From NCBI GenBank assembly GCA_963842125.1, contig CAWJFE010000002.1, positions 1 to 64,000 on the forward strand: 64,000 nt of DNA. The letters are read 5' to 3'. Within the stretch, counting starts at the first letter, position 1; each line of letters opens with the position of its first letter. Positions 40,230 to 49,317 of this stretch are shown here, in pieces. Position numbers and translations under genes: made by a program. Below the pieces are notes generated by a model. The model was not told the DNA's origin, did no database searches, and saw only the letters and a program-made list of their open reading frames with translations. The DNA comes from CAWCWK01 sp963842125 (lineage in GTDB: Bacteria; Pseudomonadota; Alphaproteobacteria; Rhizobiales; CAWCWK01).

Positions 40230-41247
40230 CGCCGCCCGGGCGTTCCAGCGTCAGCGAGGCGACCCAGGCGCCGGAGCGGTCGATCGTGTCGTCGACGTTG
40301 GCGATCGTGTAGCGGCCGTTGCAGCCCGCACGGGCGCGCAAGAGGATGATCGAGCCCTCCGGCACGAGCCGCGCATCGCCCTCGCACGAGAGCGTGCCCT
40401 CGCCGGCCTTGGACTCGGCGTCCGTCGAGGAGGCGTCGGCCTCGTCCTTGGCCTGCGCACCATCGGCCCGCGCGGGCGTCGTCTTGCGGGTGGCCTGGCC
40501 GGCCTCGTCCGCTTGGTCGCCTTTCGCGTCGGCCGTCTCGCGCTTCCACTCCGCGGCGTCCCGGTCGAACCAGGCGGTCTCGTGCTTGGCGAACGGCCAG
40601 CGGTCGAGCGTCGGGATGATGTCCCAGTCGTAGAGGTTCTCGCCCGCGCGCACGACGTAGGTCGGCAGGGCCGATCCGCCGGGCGTCCGGTCCCGGTTGC
40701 GCCGGCCGAGGATCGCGACGTCGTCCTCGACCTTGAAGAGCCCGCCGACCTCGGAGGCGATGCGCGTACCGAAGGCAAGGAAGGACTCGGCGTCCATCGC
40801 CTCGTAGGCCCGCGTGATCTTGGCCAGCTCCTCGTCCACCAGCACGTCGCTGATGCCCGCCAGCTCTCCGGCCTCGCGCAGGATCGTCTCGAGGTCCTTG
40901 TCGTCCCAGTCCTTGGCCTGCCGCTCGACGAGCTTGCCGTCCATCGGCGTCGCCTTGGCATGGATGGTTAGGACTCGCCCGGCGCGGCCGCCCGAGCTGC
41001 GCGGCTCGTCGGTCCGCCCGCGAAAGCGACGCTGCAGCGGGCCGGGCCCGCGCCCGACGTAGATCTCCAACAGCGAGCGCTTGGGCGGCAGCCGCGCCCG
41101 CTCGTAGGTGTCGTCGAGCGTGATGTCGGCCGTGTCGCTGTTCGGGTCGCGCGATTTCGAGATCTTGGCGTCCACCAGGAAGGGCCGCAGCCCCTTGGTG
41201 ACGTCCTGCCCGTTCACGACGACGCGCAGGCGCGTGCGCTCGCTCAC
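40207..41247 (-). CDS. Late control D / baseplate hub protein, P2 gpD-like
   Basis: The protein has 346 residues from GTG 41247. RLRVVVNGQDVTKGLRPFLVD ... SDTADITLDD matches the gpD family, the hub at the centre of the baseplate. The charged, low-complexity stretch about 240-285 (ADAKGDQADEAGQ region) is typical. C-terminal segment LVPEGSIILLRARAGCNGRY fits. It overlaps gpX by 4 bp. Confidence 0.85.
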   Translation of the reverse strand: MSERTRLRVVVNGQDVTKGLRPFLVDAKISKSRDPNSDTADITLDDTYERARLPPKRSLLEIYVGRGPGPLQRRFRGRTDEPRSSGGRAGRVLTIHAKATPMDGKLVERQAKDWDDKDLETILREAGELAGISDVLVDEELAKITRAYEAMDAESFLAFGTRIASEVGGLFKVEDDVAILGRRNRDRTPGGSALPTYVVRAGENLYDWDIIPTLDRWPFAKHETAWFDRDAAEWKRETADAKGDQADEAGQATRKTTPARADGAQAKDEADASSTDAESKAGEGTLSCEGDARLVPEGSIILLRARAGCNGRYTIANVDDTIDRSGAWVASLTLERPGGGAGRDER

Positions 41248-41495
41248 CGGCCGGGCTCGCGCGACCAGAGATCGACGACGTCGGCGAAGACGACCTCGTC
41301 CGGGTCCGGCGCGGGCGCGAGGCGCAGGCGGGTCCCGGCCGGCAGGTGCGGACCGAGATCGGCGAGCCCCGGGTTCAGCCGGTAGGTCTCGGCGATCGTC
41401 TCGGACGTCGCGCCGCGATCCCGCTTGAAGAGGAGGTCGTGCACCGTCAGCCCGTCGGCCGACACCGTCACGACGTCGGGATCGTAGGCGTCCAT
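41244..41495 (-). CDS. Tail protein X, P2 gpX-like (LysM-like)
   Basis: The protein has 83 residues from ATG 41495, sharing one base with the gpU stop. VHDLLFKRDRGATSETIAETYRLNPGL and LPAGTRLRL are the LysM-like fold of phage tail X. Small U-X-D order is the P2 order. Confidence 0.85.
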   Translation of the reverse strand: MDAYDPDVVTVSADGLTVHDLLFKRDRGATSETIAETYRLNPGLADLGPHLPAGTRLRLAPAPDPDEVVFADVVDLWSREPGR

Positions 41496-41944
41496 CAGGT
41501 CAGCCCGAACGCGGCGAACAGGTCCATCACCTGCATGATCGAGTTGGCCGAGGACGGCGCCTCGGTCTCGACGGCCGCGATCTCGATGTCGATCACCTGG
41601 CCAAGGCCGTCCGGCGAGAGCTTGGAATGGCCGCGCTCGAAGCCGTCGACGGCGAACCAGCCGAGCGGCGTGCGCCCGCCATTGCGGCTGACGAACATCG
41701 GCAGCCCCTTGCGGCGCGCGGCGTCGAATGCGTCGAGCTTGTCCGGCCCGCCGAACATGCGCGGCCAGCACCAGCACGAGAGCTTGAGCGTGTTCTCGCC
41801 CTCGCCGGTGTGCTCGATCAGGGTCGGGCCCTGGAAGATCGGCTTGCGGGCGTGCTCGGTCTCGCCGCTAAACTGCACGGCGTGCACGTTCACGGGCCGG
41901 ACCTGAAGCGGCAGCGGACCGACGCGGTAGAGCGTGCGCGCCAC
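41495..41944 (-). CDS. Tail protein U, P2 gpU-like
   Basis: The protein has 149 residues from GTG 41944. HTGEGENTLKLSCWCWPRMFGG and GWFAVDGFERGHSKLSPDG are hallmark blocks of phage P2 gpU. It has a tail-completion role. It lies between the tape measure and gpX, with no gap to the tape-measure stop. Confidence 0.85.
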   Translation of the reverse strand: MARTLYRVGPLPLQVRPVNVHAVQFSGETEHARKPIFQGPTLIEHTGEGENTLKLSCWCWPRMFGGPDKLDAFDAARRKGLPMFVSRNGGRTPLGWFAVDGFERGHSKLSPDGLGQVIDIEIAAVETEAPSSANSIMQVMDLFAAFGLT

Positions 41945-44650
41945 TTACGGCCCTCCGTCCTGGTAGGCGTTGCGGATCGCCCGCTGCGTCGCCGCCCCCG
42001 TGGCCGCGCCGATCGCGGCCGGATCGGCCTGCGTCTTCACGTTCACAGTGACGTTGACCGGTGCCACGACCGGCGTCGGGTTCGTCACCCGAACGTCCTG
42101 GGTGCCGCTCGGCTGCGTCGCGACCGCGCCGTTCACCGTGACGGTGCGCACCCGCGTCGCCTCGGCATTCACGGCCTGGGTGACCTGCGCGAAGGCGTTG
42201 TCGTTGGCCGCGCCTGCCCCGCCGAGCACGCCGGCGGACGGGCTGATGGCGGTCAGCCGATCGACGGCGCTGTCGAGCCGACCGACGATGCTCGCGGCCA
42301 TCTCCTCGACGCTGGCCGCCGCGCTATCGGCGACCGGGCCGGGCTCGCGGCCGTGTCGCTGTTGGAAGAGCTCGGCGAGCCGCGCCGTCGTGTCCGCGTT
42401 CGTGCGGTAGGCGTGGATGAGGTCCTTGTAGCCCTGCTCGGCCTTGATGCGGGCCATGCCGTCTACGATGCGGCCGGCGAACTCGTCGAGGAGCGCTGCC
42501 TCGACCTCGTCGCGCGGCTTGCGAACGGTCGCGAGATAGCCCCTCGGGTTCTCGTCGACGTCCGGGATCTGCTCGGCCTGCTCGACGCTCGTCTTCAAGA
42601 CCACGATCGTAGCCGCGGCCGCCGCGCCGTAGGCGCCCAGCCGGCCGAGGCCGGCCACCGCCGGCGGGATGCGCCCCCGTGTGCCCGCCTTGCGCGATGT
42701 CTTGCCACCGCCGATCGCGTCGGTGGCGGCGTCGGCGGCCGAGACGAGACCGAGCGCGATCGTCGCCTTGCGTAGCGCGGCCGCGAAGGACAGGAGCCGG
42801 CCGCCGATCCACATCAGCGGCATCAGCGCGAGGCCCAGCGCCGCGGCGTAGGTCCCGAACTCGATGATCCTGGGGTTCGTCTCGGCCAGCGCGTTGACCA
42901 GCTCGGTCAGCGCTTCGGCGATATTGGCCACCGCGTCGTCGACGCCGCTGTCGAAGATCGCCCGCACCAAGGCGTCGATCGCCGACTCTAGGCGCTTCAG
43001 GTCGCCGACCATGTCCGACATGATGATGCCGGCGGCGCGCTCGGTGGACCCCGGCGCGTCGGTCGTCAGGCGCTCCATGAAGGCGCCGGGGGCGATGCCG
43101 GCCGTCGGGTCGTTCGGGTCACGCCCGACCATCAGGCTGTTGATGCGCCCGCCCTGCCGCTGGTCGAAGATGTGCGGCATGTAGGCGGTCGGGTTGCCGC
43201 CGGTCGCTGCGAACAGGTCCTCGAAGAAGCCCTGAAGGTCCATCTTCTCGATGCCGGACAGCAGCGCCGCCGAGACTTGCCGGCGGATCTCGGCCTTGCC
43301 GAGGACCGACCCGTCGCCGAGCCCGTTCTCGATCGTCTCGGCGATCTGTTCTATCAGCGCGCCGCCGGTCTCGCCGCCGGCCAGGGCGGCCTCGATGTCC
43401 GCCTCCATCCCGGCATAGCCCGTGCCGCCGGTGCGAAGCGAAGCGGCAACGGACGATCCCGTGAGCGGCGTCGAGCGGCTGTAGTAGTCCTCGAAATCCA
43501 TGCCCAGCGTGGCGAGCGCCGAGCGCGCGCCCTTGGTGGGCTTGATCAGCCGCACGATCGCCGAGCGCATCGCGACGCCGGCCTCGTTTCCTCGGATGCC
43601 ATTCGTCGCCATCACGCCGAACCAGCCGGCCAGCTGCTCGATCTCGATGCCGAGCTGCCCGGCGAAGGGTGCGGAATACTTGAAGGCCTCGCCGAGCTGG
43701 CGGACGTTCGTGTTGGAGTTCGCGGCCGTGTAGTTCAGCACGTCGTTGACGCGCGCCAGCGAGGCCGCGACCTGGTCGGTCGTCTCCATCGGCAGGCGCA
43801 TCGCGGTCATCACGTTCGTCGCGATGTCGGCCGCTTCCGAGATCGCGAGGTCACCGGCCGAGGCCAGATCGACGGTGCCGGGCATCGCGCCCATGACCTG
43901 GGCCGGCGTCAGGCCGGCGCTGGCGAGCTCGAACGCCCCGCCCATGACGTTCGTCGCCGTCCAGGGGCGCGTCTGGGCGGTGTCGATCGCCATCTGGCGA
44001 AGGGGCTCGAACTCGTCGACGGTGAACTCGCGCTGGCCGGACAGCTTGGCGCGCGTCCGGTTCGACATGAGCTGGAAGTTGTATTCCGAACCGATCGCGC
44101 GCGCCGCGCCGTAGCCGGCCACAACGCCGGTCGCGGTGCCGGTTCGCCCCGCATCGCCGACCCGCCGTCCGGCGCGGCCGACGCCCTCGGCCCGGTTCGT
44201 CGCTCGGGTGCGGCGCTCCAGGTTCTCGCGTGCGCGGTCGCGATCGCGAAGGATGCCATCGGCATCGCCGACCCGAATACCCTTGGCGTTCAGCTTGCCG
44301 ATCTCGCCGCGCATGCGGCCGAGCTGGGTGGCGAAGACGTCGGCCGTCTTCTTCACCTTCGTCTCGGCCTGGGTGAGATCGGCCCGCAGGCGGTCGAGGT
44401 TCGCCCCGTCCGCCTTCTCGATCGCGGCCTTCAGCTCGCCGACCTTACGGCGGGACTGGTCGAGCGACGTGCGCGTCTGCTGCAGCTGGCCGCGCAGCTT
44501 GGCGTAGCCGTCCAGGGCCTTCGCCTTGGCGTTCAGGTCCTTCAGCTTGCGCGCGTGCGCGTCCAGCGCGCCGTTCGTCTTGCCGAGCGGCCCGGTCAGC
44601 TGATCGCGCAGCCGGACGATCAGCTCGGCTACGAGTTCGCGCTTGCCCAT
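41945..44650 (-). CDS. Tail tape measure protein
   Basis: The protein has 901 residues, the longest in the window. It has a long coiled coil at the N-terminus (residues ~30-170, LRGQLQQTRTSLDQSRRKVGEL region), the TP901-like core (GAFELASAGLTPAQVMGAMPGTVDLAS, YTAANSNTNVRQLGEAFKY) and hydrophobic segments in the C-terminal half. Its length sets tail length. It is followed by U, X and D as in P2. Confidence 0.9.
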   Translation of the reverse strand: MGKRELVAELIVRLRDQLTGPLGKTNGALDAHARKLKDLNAKAKALDGYAKLRGQLQQTRTSLDQSRRKVGELKAAIEKADGANLDRLRADLTQAETKVKKTADVFATQLGRMRGEIGKLNAKGIRVGDADGILRDRDRARENLERRTRATNRAEGVGRAGRRVGDAGRTGTATGVVAGYGAARAIGSEYNFQLMSNRTRAKLSGQREFTVDEFEPLRQMAIDTAQTRPWTATNVMGGAFELASAGLTPAQVMGAMPGTVDLASAGDLAISEAADIATNVMTAMRLPMETTDQVAASLARVNDVLNYTAANSNTNVRQLGEAFKYSAPFAGQLGIEIEQLAGWFGVMATNGIRGNEAGVAMRSAIVRLIKPTKGARSALATLGMDFEDYYSRSTPLTGSSVAASLRTGGTGYAGMEADIEAALAGGETGGALIEQIAETIENGLGDGSVLGKAEIRRQVSAALLSGIEKMDLQGFFEDLFAATGGNPTAYMPHIFDQRQGGRINSLMVGRDPNDPTAGIAPGAFMERLTTDAPGSTERAAGIIMSDMVGDLKRLESAIDALVRAIFDSGVDDAVANIAEALTELVNALAETNPRIIEFGTYAAALGLALMPLMWIGGRLLSFAAALRKATIALGLVSAADAATDAIGGGKTSRKAGTRGRIPPAVAGLGRLGAYGAAAAATIVVLKTSVEQAEQIPDVDENPRGYLATVRKPRDEVEAALLDEFAGRIVDGMARIKAEQGYKDLIHAYRTNADTTARLAELFQQRHGREPGPVADSAAASVEEMAASIVGRLDSAVDRLTAISPSAGVLGGAGAANDNAFAQVTQAVNAEATRVRTVTVNGAVATQPSGTQDVRVTNPTPVVAPVNVTVNVKTQADPAAIGAATGAATQRAIRNAYQDGGP

Positions 44651-44665
44651 CGCTCGGGGTCCGTT

Positions 44666-44794
44666 CTAGCCAGCGGCCTCGCGCGCGAGCTCGCACGCGA
44701 CCGGGTACCAGCGCAGGGCGCGCGAGATCGGCCAGGCCTCGACCTGCGCGACCGACTCGCCGAGATGGCGGGCCAGCCGCCCGGCCATCAGCAT
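44666..44794 (-). CDS. Tail protein E'-like small reading frame
   Basis: Forty-two residues from an ATG that shares bases with the E-like stop (TGATG). The product has LARHLGESVAQVEAWPISRALRWY, resembling the E' extension of P2. P2 makes E+E' by a -1 slip. Here no slippery run is seen near the stop, so re-initiation is more likely. Confidence 0.65.
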   Translation of the reverse strand: MLMAGRLARHLGESVAQVEAWPISRALRWYPVACELAREAAG

Positions 44795-45159
44795 CACGGC
44801 TTCACGTCGTCCGATGTCGGCGCGTCCGCGATCCCGCCGAGCATCGCCAGCAGCGCGACCGAATCGAGCTGCGGCTGGCGGCCGGTTAAAGGGCCCGCCT
44901 TCTCGCGGATCGCCTCCATGTCGCCGGCCCAGACCTCGGCCTGGAACTCGTCGGGGTCCATGCCGCACATCAGGGCGTACAGCGCGGAATCGACGTCCTC
45001 GGCGTTGCCGCGGTCGCAGGTCGCGATCACCTGCCCGACCGTGGCCGGCCGGAAGGTGAGCTCGGCCACCGCCTTGCCGTCCTTGGTGACGGGCTTGCGC
45101 AGGGGCACGGTCACCGGCGCGAGCGCGTCGGGCTCGGCCGGCTTGGGCGTATCGGTCAT
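44794..45159 (-). CDS. Tail assembly protein E-like
   Basis: The protein has 121 residues. It begins with a Pro-rich tail, then VPLRKPVTKDGKAVAELTFRPATVGQV, which matches P2 gpE and related tail chaperones. It helps load the tape measure. It sits between the tube and tape-measure genes in P2 order. Confidence 0.8.
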   Translation of the reverse strand: MTDTPKPAEPDALAPVTVPLRKPVTKDGKAVAELTFRPATVGQVIATCDRGNAEDVDSALYALMCGMDPDEFQAEVWAGDMEAIREKAGPLTGRQPQLDSVALLAMLGGIADAPTSDDVKP

Positions 45160-45202
45160 GACGGTTCCCGGATTGACGAGGCGAACGGGCGGCGGATAGC
45201 CG

Positions 45203-45727
45203 CTAGAGCAGGTTCAGGATCGCGGCGCGCTCGCCGTAGACCCGGCGGCCGCCGATGATCAGGCTGTCGGGATCGTCGAAATCCCAGGCCATCACGACCT
45301 TCTCGCCCTCCTTCACGACGTAGCGCAGCACCTCGTTGATGCCGTAGTCGCAGCCGGCGAGCTCGCCCTTGCGGAAGGCCTCGTGCTTGATCGAGCCCAG
45401 CATGCCCTCAATCGTGACCATGCGGCGCACCTCGCGGCCGGTGCGCAGGTCCGCGACGACGCCGTAGTAGGTGAAGGTGTCGCGCTGGAAGAGCAGACCC
45501 TCCATCTCGGCGTCGGTGCCCTTCAGCTTCACGCCGGCGACCAGCTTCTCGATATGCGTCGAGGCCTCGATCGCGACCGGCGAGCCGCCCGGCGCGAAAT
45601 CCGAGAAGGCAACGGCGAGCTCGGGGAACATCGCCTCGTCGATCGTGTTCCAGCGCCCCTTGTCCGGATACCGGTCGGCGAAGAACGACACGTCGGTCAT
45701 TCGGAAGAATTCTCTCTTGGCGGCCAT
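45203..45727 (-). CDS. Major tail tube protein, P2 FII-like
   Basis: The protein has 174 residues. Beta-rich blocks KLVAGVKLKGTDAEMEGLLFQ and RRMVTIEGMLGSIKHEAFRKGE fit the FII family. Hexamers stack inside the sheath. The gene follows the sheath gene as in P2. Confidence 0.9.
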   Translation of the reverse strand: MAAKREFFRMTDVSFFADRYPDKGRWNTIDEAMFPELAVAFSDFAPGGSPVAIEASTHIEKLVAGVKLKGTDAEMEGLLFQRDTFTYYGVVADLRTGREVRRMVTIEGMLGSIKHEAFRKGELAGCDYGINEVLRYVVKEGEKVVMAWDFDDPDSLIIGGRRVYGERAAILNLL

Positions 45728-45804
45728 CGCGGCACCTCAAAGCTGGACCCGGCCGCGCAATGGCGGCGGGGTCGAAGGGAAGGAAGGGAAGCGGGCGGCG
45801 CGGC

Positions 45805-47097
45805 TTAGAAGGGGCGGCCCGAGCCGGCGAGCGCCAGGCCGTCGTTGAGCCGCTGGCGCGCCTCTTCGAGCGTAGTGGTGAGCGAGGCGCGGTAGGGCGA
45901 GTGGATGAGCCGGCCGCGCTTGAAGACGGGGAACGGCTGGGCCTTGAAGGCCACCGTGAGCTCGCCCTGCGCCAGGTCCTCGACGGCGTTGCGATCGACC
46001 GGGATGTCGACCTCGAAGCCGGCGATGTGGCCCTCGTTCTTCACCTTGCGCAGGATCTTCTCGACCGTGCGGGCGTAGGCGACCATCACGTGGCCGGTCA
46101 GGTTGTACTGGCCGAGGAAGGCGCGCAGCGTCTTCAGGTTGGTGATCTCGATCCAGTCGCGGCCGCGCTGGACGTTGTAGAGCTCGCGCTCCTTGTCGTC
46201 CGACGTGGTGTCCGTGACGATCAGGCGGATGCCGTTGTCGGCCGGAGCCGCGTCGACGCCGAGCGCGCCGCGCACCACGACGCCCATGCCGGCGGCGAGG
46301 ATCTGCTGGCCCTCGGTCGCGCCCTCGTTCAGCAGGAACTCCATCTCGCGGCCAGGCGCGGTGGCGTCCCAGACGTCGCGGTTGGCGATCGAGTGGAACG
46401 GGAAGCCGCCCTTCTCGGTGTCGACCCGGATCTGCATGCCGACCGCGCGCGCCGAGGTCGGCGCCAGCACGCGGTCCTGGCCGGTGCCGACGTAGATCGC
46501 GGTCTCGATCGGCACGAGCCGCTCGGAGGCGGGCAGCGTCTCGTACCAGCCGGTCGCGTCGCCCTTCGTGGAGTTGGGGCCGTCGATGAAGGCCGTCGCG
46601 GTGAGCGCGCCGAGCAGGCCCGGCAGGCCGGCGACGACGGCGTTCGTGTCGGTCGGCAGGCTGGCCTGGCTGGTGTAGCCCGGCACCGAGATGAGGCGCG
46701 GGGTAACCTCCAAGAGCTGCGGCGCGCGGCGCAGGGCGTGGATGCCGGTCTGAAGCGCCTGGTCGCCGGCGAGGCTCGCCACCGTCTCCAAGATCTTCGT
46801 GTCGGGATCGGCCGACGTACCCTCGGGCGCCACCGTGATGACGACGTCGGCCGCCGTGGTCTCGATGTTGCCGTTGATCGCGTCGAGCGCGTCCTGGGCC
46901 GTGCCGGCGGCGCCGAGCGAGGTGTAGAAGTCCGCGTCCATCGCGTTGACGCGATAGGGCGTGTGGTATTCGATCCCGCCCGCCTTGTCGGGCGCCGTCA
47001 CGACGAGGCCGCCCGTCGACATCTCGGCGGTGGTGGGGATCAGCGACTGGAGGTTTTCCCAGAGGTGATAGAGGCCGAACTCCGGCGTGGTGGACAT
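45805..47097 (-). CDS. Tail sheath protein, P2 FI-like
   Basis: The protein has 430 residues. HALRRAPQLLEVTPRLISVPGYTSQ, then VYVGTGQDRVLAPTSARAVG and WIEITNLKTLRAFLGQYNLTG match contractile sheath families. The sheath contracts to inject. A terminator lies upstream of its start, so it probably has its own promoter or relies on antitermination. Confidence 0.95.
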   Translation of the reverse strand: MSTTPEFGLYHLWENLQSLIPTTAEMSTGGLVVTAPDKAGGIEYHTPYRVNAMDADFYTSLGAAGTAQDALDAINGNIETTAADVVITVAPEGTSADPDTKILETVASLAGDQALQTGIHALRRAPQLLEVTPRLISVPGYTSQASLPTDTNAVVAGLPGLLGALTATAFIDGPNSTKGDATGWYETLPASERLVPIETAIYVGTGQDRVLAPTSARAVGMQIRVDTEKGGFPFHSIANRDVWDATAPGREMEFLLNEGATEGQQILAAGMGVVVRGALGVDAAPADNGIRLIVTDTTSDDKERELYNVQRGRDWIEITNLKTLRAFLGQYNLTGHVMVAYARTVEKILRKVKNEGHIAGFEVDIPVDRNAVEDLAQGELTVAFKAQPFPVFKRGRLIHSPYRASLTTTLEEARQRLNDGLALAGSGRPF

Positions 47098-47157
47098 GGC
47101 GAACTCCGAAGGTTGAGGCGCGCACGCGCCGGCGACGCCCGGCCGCCGGCCGGAACG

Positions 47158-47183
47158 AAAAAGCCCCGCTCGAGGGCGGGGCT
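47158..47183 (-). terminator. Intrinsic terminator between tail-fibre and sheath operons
   Basis: On the minus strand, AGCCCCGC and GCGGGGCT form an eight-base stem with a six-base loop, followed by TTTTT (47162-47158). It lies 60 bp ahead of the sheath start. It should stop transcription coming from the fibre genes. Confidence 0.85.
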
Positions 47184-47220
47184 GAACGAAGGGTCTAGGG
47201 TCGGCGCGAGGCCGGTTGGG

Positions 47221-47457
47221 TCAGGCTCTCTGGCGGCGCCGTGTTCGGCGGAACGCCCAGCCGAACGCGCAGACGCCGGCGAACATCACGAGCGCCATCG
47301 CCGGCCAGACCTCGGCGACGCAGGCCGCCAGCTCCAGGTCGGCCGCGAGCCGCGTCACGTCCGGATCGGCATAGGCCCGGTCGTGCTGGGCGCAACAGGC
47401 CGACCAGTCCCGTCCGGCCAGGCGATCCGGCCAGAGGGTGCAATGGTCGGCCGACAT
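47221..47457 (-). CDS. Small phospholipase A2-like protein with C-terminal anchor
   Basis: The protein has 78 residues. WSACCAQHDRAYADPDVTRLAADLELAACV carries the CCxxHDxxY pattern of phospholipase A2 active sites, with the downstream Cys and Asp. A membrane segment follows (AMALVMFAGVCAFGWAF). Small PLA2-fold proteins occur in phage tail regions. If active it would cut membrane phospholipid. Confidence 0.6.
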   Translation of the reverse strand: MSADHCTLWPDRLAGRDWSACCAQHDRAYADPDVTRLAADLELAACVAEVWPAMALVMFAGVCAFGWAFRRTRRRQRA

Positions 47458-47458
47458 G

Positions 47459-48109
47459 TCAGGCTGTCGCGACGTCGTTAGGGACGAGCTGATCGGCTAG
47501 CGCGGCGCCGCGCGCACGCAGGGTCTCCACTGCCGTTGCCAGTGCGGCTGGCGTGTCCAGGTCTGGCGATAGGAGCGCCTCGGCTTCTTCTCGCAGGTCC
47601 ACGGCTGCGGCCACGATGTTGCGGAACTGCGCGGCCCGGTAGAGGACGCGCTGCGCCTGCTCCTCGGGCGTGCGGTCCTTACGGACCGCGATCTGCGGCA
47701 CGAGCGCGTCGGGTGGCAAGACCTCCCCCGCTTCGATACGGCGCGCCTCGGCCTCCTGCGTAGCCCAAGACAGGCTCTCGGCGTGGCTGTACGCATCCGT
47801 CACGCGGGCGGTAATGGCATTCCCGGCGGCCATCATCTCTGCATGGGCCAGACGCCGCGCCTCTGCCATCCGCTCGGCGTCGATGGGCACGCGGACCACG
47901 CGGTCCCCAGCGTCGAGCGTCGGCGCGTCGATCCCATCCGTCTCGTGTAGGGGCCACCACGCTTGCCCCTGCGCCACTTCTGGCACGGGGTCGAGGTGCG
48001 CGGCGGGATCGGCCAGCACTTCGGGGGCGAGACCGCGCAATTCGGGTGGTACGTCCCACGGCTCGGGGGCGAGCATCATCGTGGCGGTGTCGATTGCGGC
48101 GTAAGTCAC
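47459..48109 (-). CDS. Tail-fibre assembly-like protein (DUF4376-like)
   Basis: The protein has 216 residues from GTG 48109, one base of which is shared with the fibre stop. The N-terminal part has WWPLHETDG and the helical C-terminal half NAITARVTDAYSHAESLSW is of the kind in fibre chaperones with DUF4376. Position directly after a fibre gene supports a chaperone role. Confidence 0.6.
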   Translation of the reverse strand: MTYAAIDTATMMLAPEPWDVPPELRGLAPEVLADPAAHLDPVPEVAQGQAWWPLHETDGIDAPTLDAGDRVVRVPIDAERMAEARRLAHAEMMAAGNAITARVTDAYSHAESLSWATQEAEARRIEAGEVLPPDALVPQIAVRKDRTPEEQAQRVLYRAAQFRNIVAAAVDLREEAEALLSPDLDTPAALATAVETLRARGAALADQLVPNDVATA

Positions 48110-48873
48110 TATGCGATGCCCCACTTTGTCATAAGATAGTCGGTGATGCGTTGGCGGGTTAGGTCGTCCACGACGCCGGAGATCATGATCACTTCTGCAA
48201 TCCGCATGGTCGGGCAGTCGCGGTCGTTGAAGACGCCGAAGCTATTCAGTGCGAGCGTGGATGCGCTAAAGTTTGATCCGAGCTGCACGCCGTTCCGCCA
48301 GAAACGGCCAGTGGCGCCGGCCTGGTCGAAATGCAGGATGTGCGGCGCCGTAATGAAGGTTGCGTTGTTCGTGCGCCAAGACCCGTTGTAGACGTTGATC
48401 ACATTTGGCTGGTCAGACCCGTAGATGACGCGATTGCCGCCACCGTCGTTGGTGTCGAACATGTAGTTGAGGGAGTTCATCGCAGTCCCGAAGCTCACTG
48501 CGAAGAACGTACTGAGACCTGCGCTCGACGTAGACAATGGCCACGTCCGCAGTTGTCTGCCACCGGCGAAGTTCATGCAGGGCTTGCTGAGAAACCCTGA
48601 GGCTTCATAGAGGGGGCGGATAGAGTTCCAGTAGGCCGTGCCCGCCCCGGTGGGGTCGGCGATGCTGTCTACCTGATTGCCCGATACAATCGTCAGCGTA
48701 TCAGCGTTCGCGGCATCGAGCCACAAGACACGCTCGGGGCCGAGCTTGGCCGGGGTCCAGGAGAGGCCGCGCACGTTCGGGAGCCGGCGCCGCTCCCCAA
48801 GCCCTGCCCCCAGCCGACGCTCCATGCCGCCGCGCAAGCGTCCCGCCCCGCGTGCGAGCGGACCACCTAGCAT
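48109..48873 (-). CDS. Tail fibre/lectin-like protein (LamG/concanavalin-type)
   Basis: The protein has 254 residues. LWLDAANADTLTIVSGNQV, TFFAVSFGTAMNSLNY, and later DYLMTKWGI form the beta-sandwich lectin-like layout common in fibres. The end motif RITDYLMTKWGIA resembles that of many LamG-like fibres. Likely receptor-binding tip. Confidence 0.7.
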   Translation of the reverse strand: MLGGPLARGAGRLRGGMERRLGAGLGERRRLPNVRGLSWTPAKLGPERVLWLDAANADTLTIVSGNQVDSIADPTGAGTAYWNSIRPLYEASGFLSKPCMNFAGGRQLRTWPLSTSSAGLSTFFAVSFGTAMNSLNYMFDTNDGGGNRVIYGSDQPNVINVYNGSWRTNNATFITAPHILHFDQAGATGRFWRNGVQLGSNFSASTLALNSFGVFNDRDCPTMRIAEVIMISGVVDDLTRQRITDYLMTKWGIA

Positions 48874-49307
48874 CAGTAGTCCGCCCCCTCACGGCGCCAC
48901 ACGAAACCAGACGCGAGCGCAACGGTCGTGCCGACATAGAGCGTCTCGCCGGCTTCCAGTCGCATGGGGTTGTCCTTGCTGATCGCATCACCGTTCGGCA
49001 TCGCGAGGGGTAGCGCAGTCGGCACGCCAGTCGTGGCGTTGACCGTCTGCGCGGCGATCTCGATCGACCCGACGAGGCGTTTGGTCGTGCCGCCGTCAGG
49101 TGAGGACCAGACATGGCCGACCGTGGCGGAGCATGTCGCGCGGGGGATCAGGGACAGGTGCCACAGCTCGGCGCCATCAGCGCCGGCTGCGGCCCCCAGC
49201 GCAACGGTGTTGGCAGGCGCATCGTCGGCATAGGTTGCGGCGGCCGTGGTGACGGCGGTGGCGGTGCGAAGCGTCTGCGGGAATACCGCATCGTGAGTGA
49301 CGGCCAT
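48873..49307 (-). CDS. Tail-associated protein of unknown function
   Basis: The protein has 144 residues, beta-rich and Ala/Thr-rich. HLSLIPRATCSATVGHVW and LEAGETLYVGTTVALASGFVW suggest a jelly-roll-type decoration domain. It lies among fibre genes. Its stop and the lectin-like start share bases. Confidence 0.55.
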   Translation of the reverse strand: MAVTHDAVFPQTLRTATAVTTAAATYADDAPANTVALGAAAGADGAELWHLSLIPRATCSATVGHVWSSPDGGTTKRLVGSIEIAAQTVNATTGVPTALPLAMPNGDAISKDNPMRLEAGETLYVGTTVALASGFVWRREGADY

Positions 49308-49317
49308 GGATCGGTCC

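Noticed and set aside
44666..45159. Programmed frameshift E to E' as in P2
   Set aside because: No slippery heptamer is visible near the E stop, and the second frame has its own ATG in a TGATG overlap. Re-initiation explains it better.
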